Origin: Spisula solida
Taxonomy: Eukaryota; Mollusca; Bivalvia; Venerida; Mactridae
Direction of reading: 5' to 3'
Length of the DNA: 64,000 nucleotides
NCBI GenBank assembly: GCA_947247005.1
Contig: OX365944.1
Coordinates: 19,877,501-19,941,500 of the forward strand
The position numbers and the translations under genes were made by a program. This document shows, piece by piece, positions 60,501 through 64,000 of this stretch (position 1 is its first letter; each line of letters begins with the position of its first letter). Under the pieces are notes generated by a model. The model made no database searches and was not told the origin of the DNA. It saw nothing but the letters and a program-made list of their open reading frames with translations.

Positions 60501-63500
60501 GTGTAATATAATAATATTACGTACGCACTATATGCGAAGAACGAAAATAATAAATGTCAGACAATTCTTGGTCAATGTAGAAACGTCCATCAAAAACACA
60601 ACGGGCACTACCATGTGTTTGATTTAGAGAAAATTTGAAAATTAGAAAAAAGACGCTCATAACTCCTTAAAAATATCAAAAGAAACAACTGATTAATGAT
60701 GTTATAATTATCTTATTGACATTTTAGCCAATGGAAATAAATACAAGAGAATATGTTACTATACCAATTGGTCCCAATATCGCCAGGGAGTTGGAAAATA
60801 TATGCCGGAAGACATTGATCCGAAATTATGCTCACACATCATGTACGCATTTGCTAAAGTCGAAAATTCAGAACTAAAGACAGTGGAATGGAATGACAAA
60901 GCCATGTAAGTACACGAACAGCGTATCTACAAATCATGTGTCATCTTGGTTTGAGTAAAAAAGTGTGGCCTCAGTAGCTCAATGATTAGCGCGTTTGCCG
61001 TCTAATCTGACGACCCTTGTTCAAATACGGGTGGATGCACTCACACGCGTGCAATGTTTCAGCAGAAAGCTGACTGGCAAATAAAAGCCATGCTCGAAAC
61101 TCTTGGTTTAGGCAAAGACTTTTGAATGTTTGTACTGATTTGTAAACAGCTTCGAGAACGAGAGGTCTAAAACAATAATAATTATACTTCATAGTTATTT
61201 TGCTTTTACGTTGTCGATTGTTTATTTGACTGTTAAAATATAAGAACATAGCCTTTATTTGCCAGTCAGCTTTCTGCTGAAACGTGACACTCATATGAGT
61301 GTCTCCACCCGTATTTGAACCCGGTCGCCAGATTAGATTGATCCAGGGAGACATCTGTACAAATATTGTGCTTGGGGGAAGGAAAATATAATTATAATTA
61401 CGTACCTTCCGGAATGCAGCCTACTCAGTGTAGAAACTTGTGAGGCCTTGCCATAGGTATGTGACTGTTCCTCTTCCTACGTAATATTTATGCATACGAA
61501 TACGCATTGCAGGTTCCAAAAGTTTCAAAATATCAAAAGAGCGAATCCTGGTTTGAAAACTCTGATAGCAGTAGGTGGTTGGAATGCCAGGAGTACGGAA
61601 TTCAGCAACATGGTTGACACTCCATCCAATCGTCGAAAGTTTATAGCTTCTGCAATGATGTTTCTACAAGAATATGGATTTGATGGAATGGATTTAGACT
61701 GGGAATATCCAACACTGCGAGGTGGTAAACCTACAGACAGAGACAACCTGGCTCACTTGATCAAAGTAAATTATTTTACTTACTAGTAATCAGGGGTTGA
61801 CTCGAGAGTAGGGGTTTTGACCCTTGGAATTTGCAAAAAGCCACATTTTGACCTGCAAGGTTTCGTATTTAGCTTATACAATGGTAAAATTTAGTTAAAA
61901 GTATCAAAATGACGCTTCAGATTCAGAAGCTAGTAGAACCCCTGTTAATAACAGAATATACCTACATGTATGGTCAATTGACAGTATACGCTGTTGTCAA
62001 TCCAGCACTAAGAGGTACCACATGCTCCAATGAATTCAGTTTAAAGCCTCCGCAAAGCAACCTTTAGCAAATACTAAGGCGGGTGACCTTTGCCTTGACG
62101 TAATGTCAGTTGGTGAACAGATACAACAATGGTTTTCAGTTAGTTGGATAGGTGAGTAGTCAAAATTCAATTGTTGCACACCGGGTCACTTTGCCAAATG
62201 ATCTTTTGGTGGACTTTTCAAGATGGCCGCCAATATTGTTATTATTAAACTGAGCCCGACATGTCCTACTTAGTAAGCGGGACGAAATTGGGGGTATAAT
62301 GATGACAAATACACCACTTTAAAATGTTATGGATGTATTAATTTAATGCATGACTTACGTATATATTAACTTTATTATGTCTAAACCATTTACAGGAACT
62401 AAGAATGGCATTCAACCCACACAACTATCTGTTGACAGCGGCCGTTCCGGCAGGAAAGACTAATATAGATGCTGGATACGACGTGCCAGCGATGGGCAGG
62501 TAATTAAACTCTTGGTTTATTCATATCATAATAATTTTGTATTTTTCAAGACGGAGGAAAAACTATGGTTATACAAACACAAGTCTGGTCTGATGTGAAA
62601 TAGTATTCAGTAATGTATAAAGTGTTAACTTAAATTACAAACAAATGAGAAACATGGAATTCATGCCGTCTTGGAAGATATTGCTATTAGTGTGACTTGC
62701 TTGCCTGAACGTTTCGCTACTTTCCTGATCTCTGTCATTAAACTAGGGAACTGAGAAGTGAATGAGAAAGAAATAGCTGGAAGCTGTACATTAGGTTACA
62801 TTACTATCAAAGAATTACAACATGTGATAGCATGTTAAAATTTAGTTTGATAGTGACTTATAGGTCCATTGGGCCGGATGTATGTATTATATGTTTTATA
62901 TGTTTGTTGTACATATTTACACAGGTCACTTTAATAAACAATATACTTACTTACTTGCTTACTTAGTTACTTACAACATACTAATTATATTGTTGAGATA
63001 AATCACAACTCTATTCTGCAACGTTTGCAGGTACTGTATATAATCATTTATACATAATTTTTATTGTTCAAAATCTAGAAGGTCGTATATCTATATGTGG
63101 CCTCCCTAGCTCAATGGTTAGCGCGCTTGTCGTCTAATCTGGCGACCTGGGTTCAAATCCGGGTGGGGGCACACATATATGCCTGCCATATTTCAGCATA
63201 AAGCTGACTGGCAAATAAAGGCTATGCTCAGGCTATGCTCGGCATTTTCAATGAGGACAACATATTTACTTTAATAAGATCATGGTGAAAAATGTACAGT
63301 GGTTATGCCTTATTGCAATTGGTTGTCTTTGGTTACAGATATTTAGATTTTATCAACTTGATGTCGTACGATATCCATGGTAGCTGGGAGAGGAACACGG
63401 GAGAGAACTCGCCACTTTATGCTGGTCGATTCGACAATGGAGCAAATAAACAACTTAATATGGTATGCCACAGTTTATACATGTATCTCGGTCCATTTCA

Positions 63501-64000
63501 TTTGCTTGGATAAGTTTGTGTTTTGTGAACCAGGGATATAAACGCAACTTATTTTCTGTTTCCACGGAATGTGGAATACATAATATATATATACAGTTCC
63601 CACACATAAAAAGTTACCTCCCTGAATCGTAATTATTGGTCATTTTGAATGGCAACTTTCTTGCATGGTCGAAAAAATATAATAAGAGGTTATTTAACAG
63701 CTAAACTTAATATATCAAAATGATAATGATGTTGATAAAGACTATCAGCACAACATGTCAAGAAACGGTTGTTGCCACATATGAATAAACTTTCTGTGAA
63801 TAATGAATGTAGAAAAAATTCATGGAGTGTAGAGCTATTCTCCATATCATCAGAAATAAATTATTTCGCGTTTTAGAACATAACTACTAAAATTTATAAT
63901 TCGTTATGATTAAATTTTTAAATTATGATATATTTCCATTTTAGAAATGGGCGGCAGAATACTGGGTAAAGAAGGGAATCCCCAAGCAAAAACTGATCAT
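57438..64000 (+). CDS. Secreted GH18 chitinase, 5' part (gene runs off the window)
   Basis: Hydrolyses beta-1,4 bonds of chitin, or is a chitinase-like lectin if other sites are lost downstream. Exons: 57438-57504, 60728-60905, 61513-61765, 62396-62499, 63339-63462 and 63945 to the edge; phases match at every junction (782 nt, about 260 aa present). Order: signal peptide (MMRPCVSISLSFVFVILALS), then the GH18 start KRICYYTNWSQYRQG, LCSHIMYAFAKVE, LIAVGGWN, the catalytic motif FDGMDLDWEYP (acid/base Glu codon 61703-61705), LLTAAVPAGK, DAGYDVPAMGRYLDFINLMS, YDIHGSW, and KWAAEYWVKKGIP. All catalytic Asp/Glu residues of DxxDxDxE are intact, so activity is expected. The C-terminal third of the barrel, the insertion domain and any chitin-binding domain lie beyond the edge. 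Molluscs have many such genes used in digestion, immunity and shell formation; which role applies here is unknown. Confidence 0.96.
57941..58115 (+). repeat. GTCC microsatellite-bearing repeat, copy 1
   Basis: TCGCCGCTTTGTCCGTCCGT continues as (GTCC)n to 57971, followed by TTTTGTCCGGATGATAACTC and AAAAACTATTA. The same sequence block recurs at 59460-59560, so the microsatellite belongs to an interspersed repeat. Confidence 0.8.
58116..59185. other. Intronic repeat-like sequence
   Basis: Part of chitinase intron 1, probably an extension of the GTCC-type repeat. Phrases such as TTTACCCCACCCACTTC appear twice (about 58259 and 58419). No coding sequence. Confidence 0.45.
59190..59275 (+). pseudogene. 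Duplicated LINE reverse-transcriptase segment with YADD box
   Basis: Encodes SGVRINEMNTCHLLYADDLV, then LIA, the reverse-transcriptase catalytic block. It is cut at LIA by a GTCC-repeat insertion. Nearly the same segment reappears at 59586-59672 beyond the insertion, so 86 bp are duplicated around it. Confidence 0.85.
59272..59580 (+). repeat. GTCC microsatellite repeat insertion between two RT segments
   Basis: (GTCC)n at about 59277-59310, a middle with TTGTGGGGTGTGGAACAATA and two further TTGTGGG units, then (GTCC/GTCA)n at 59463-59498 and TTTTGTCCGGATGATAACTC. The last part matches 57972-58010. Confidence 0.8.
59581..60475 (+). pseudogene. Degenerate non-LTR retrotransposon (LINE), 3' part
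   Basis: Translation gives GLGVRINKMNICHLLYADDL, then VLIAETEGELQELLN before a stop. Further on, in shifted frames, come EYRYLDLTLSD and LISEFKTTLGMPYEVYSKLY. This is the order of a reverse-transcriptase palm followed by the thumb region. Many stops and frameshifts; the copy is dead. The AT-rich end with AATAAACATGAAC and TTATCGTATCTTATC is probably its 3' UTR and tail. The clade (RTE, CR1 or other) is not determined. Confidence 0.85.
60728..60905 (+). CDS. Chitinase exon 2: first strand of the GH18 barrel
   Basis: 178 nt. Encodes ANGNKYKRICYYTNWSQYRQ, then GVGKYMPEDIDPKLCSHIMY and AFAKVENSELKTVEWNDKA. These are typical GH18 beta-1 and beta-2 segments, including the conserved Cys pair. Phase 1 in, phase 2 out (AT|GTAAGT). 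Confidence 0.96.
60965..61096 (+). mobile_element. tRNA-derived SINE family 1 (plus)
   Basis: GTGGCCTCAGTAGCTCAATG and TTGTTCAAATACGGGTGG are the A and B box regions. The core TTTCAGCAGAAAGCTGACTG, then GCAAATAAAAGCCATGCTCG, matches the copies at 63097 and 39831. Confidence 0.88.
61248..61336 (-). mobile_element. tRNA-derived SINE family 1 (minus, lacking the 5' half of the tRNA head)
   Basis: The minus strand reads TCTAATCTGGCGACCGGGTT, then CAAATACGGGTGGAGACAC and the core TTTCAGCAGAAAGCTGACTG. The head is cut at the anticodon region, so the A box is absent. Confidence 0.87.
61513..61765 (+). CDS. Chitinase exon 3: GH18 catalytic motif
   Basis: 253 nt. Encodes FQKFQNIKRANPGLKTLIAV, GGWNARSTEFSNMVDTPSNR, then FLQEYGFDGMDLDWEYP and LAHLIK. 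The DxxDxDxE motif is complete; Glu (codon 61703-61705) is the proton donor and the preceding Asp positions the substrate acetamido group. Acceptor TTGCAG, donor AAA|GTAAAT, phase 2 to 0. Confidence 0.98.
61766..62395. other. Chitinase intron 3
   Basis: A 0.6 kb intron with no recognised gene. CAAGATGGCCGCCAAT at 62219-62234 contains a YY1-like core. Confidence 0.65.
62396..62499 (+). CDS. Chitinase exon 4
   Basis: 104 nt. Encodes ELRMAFNPHNYLLTAAVPAG, then KTNIDAGYDVPAMG, the standard GH18 strand and loop after the catalytic motif. Acceptor TTTACAG, donor AG|GTAATT, phase 0 to 2. Confidence 0.96.
62945..62975 (+). repeat. TTAC microsatellite
   Basis: ACTTACTTACTTGCTTACTT and on: an imperfect four-base repeat directly after AATAAACAATAT, an arrangement often seen at the 3' tail of a LINE or SINE insertion. 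Confidence 0.7.
63097..63244 (+). mobile_element. tRNA-derived SINE family 1, best-preserved copy
   Basis: GTGGCCTCCCTAGCTCAATG (A box), TTGTCGTCTAATCTGGCGAC, TGGGTTCAAATCCGGG (B box) and GGGGGCAC, then the core CATATTTCAGC, AAGCTGACTGGCAAATAAAG and a doubled GGCTATGCTC. The B box is perfect. The head most resembles tRNA-Asp (loop TTGTCGT), but the acceptor stem has mismatches. Confidence 0.9.
63339..63462 (+). CDS. Chitinase exon 5
   Basis: 124 nt. Encodes YLDFINLMSYDIHGSWERNT, then GENSPLYAGRFDNGANKQLN, the conserved YDxHGSW segment lining the substrate cleft. Phase 2 to 0; donor ATG|GTATGC. Confidence 0.97.
63463..63944. other. Chitinase intron 5
   Basis: AT-rich intron of 0.5 kb ending CCATTTTAG at 63944. 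Nothing else is recognised. Confidence 0.7.
63945..64000 (+). CDS. Chitinase exon 6 (cut by the window edge)
   Basis: Encodes KWAAEYWVKKGIPKQKLI before the edge. In GH18 chitinases this segment (typically YWxxxGxPxxKlvlG) continues into MPFYGRSF. The frame is open to the last base. Confidence 0.93.

Larger units (their letters stand above)
57505..60727. other. Chitinase intron 1 (repeat-rich)
   Basis: A 3.2 kb intron containing GTCC-repeat elements, a duplicated reverse-transcriptase segment and a LINE tail (annotated separately). Around 58781-58815 lie two CCATCTTGG motifs beside AAATGGCGGC. Acceptor ATTTTAG at 60727. Confidence 0.7.
60906..61512. other. Chitinase intron 2
   Basis: A 0.6 kb intron carrying two family 1 SINEs in opposite orientation (60965-61096 plus, 61248-61336 minus), which can pair in the pre-mRNA. 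Confidence 0.75.
62500..63338. other. Chitinase intron 4
   Basis: 0.8 kb with a TTAC microsatellite (62945-62975) and a full-length SINE (63097-63244). Acceptor GGTTACAG. Confidence 0.7.

Noticed and set aside
63097..63170. Functional tRNA-Asp gene
   Set aside because: Good A and B boxes, but acceptor-stem mismatches and an attached SINE core shared with three other copies.
1..64000. CRISPR arrays, operons, prophage or other prokaryotic features
   Set aside because: Intron-rich animal genes and SINEs show eukaryotic nuclear DNA; no regularly spaced palindromic direct repeats were seen.

Overview
This is an animal nuclear window: AT-rich, with small exons bounded by GT/AG introns and many interspersed repeats. 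It holds two protein genes, both on the + strand. The first is a complete Pax2/5/8 transcription factor gene, about 0.7-33 kb. The second is the 5' part of a secreted GH18 chitinase gene, 57.4 kb to the window end. The intron-rich Pax2/5/8 gene, the tRNA-derived SINEs and the GTCCGTCC-bearing repeats fit a marine lophotrochozoan, most likely a mollusc; I cannot name the species from sequence alone.

Layout. 1-660: upstream DNA. 661-31996: Pax2/5/8 with two mutually exclusive first coding exons (661-748 or 4430-4613) followed by ten common exons. The frame closes exactly across all junctions, giving about 568 aa with exon 1b or 536 aa with exon 1a. Exons 2-4 carry the paired domain and a variant octapeptide (YSINAIMG). 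Exons 5-11 carry a Ser/Thr/Pro/Gln-rich tail with a Tyr-rich C-terminus. Exons 7, 8, 9 and 10 are all symmetric phase 1-1 and multiples of three, so each can be skipped without loss of frame. 31997 to about 33000: 3' UTR with two candidate poly(A) signals, the distal one inside a small inverted-repeat element.

33.1-57.3 kb: a gene-poor stretch dominated by repeats. It contains at least seven MITE-like or fold-back structures, several tRNA-derived SINE families, a dispersed A-rich repeat in four copies, a LINE reverse-transcriptase C-terminal relic at 46.2-46.6 kb, and an almost perfect 100-bp hairpin at 34514-34613. I see no convincing host gene here.

57335-64000: TATA box, then six chitinase exons (signal peptide, then the GH18 barrel with the DGMDLDWEYP catalytic motif). 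The gene runs off the right edge. Its introns hold a degenerate LINE with a YADD box, a local duplication of that box around a GTCC-repeat insertion, and SINEs in both orientations.

The two genes have no evident functional link: one encodes a developmental nuclear regulator, the other a secreted chitin hydrolase. Nothing here is a clearly new system. The best leads are the dual first exons and cassette-ready tail of Pax2/5/8, a competing splice donor at its exon 5, and several possibly undescribed MITE/SINE families.
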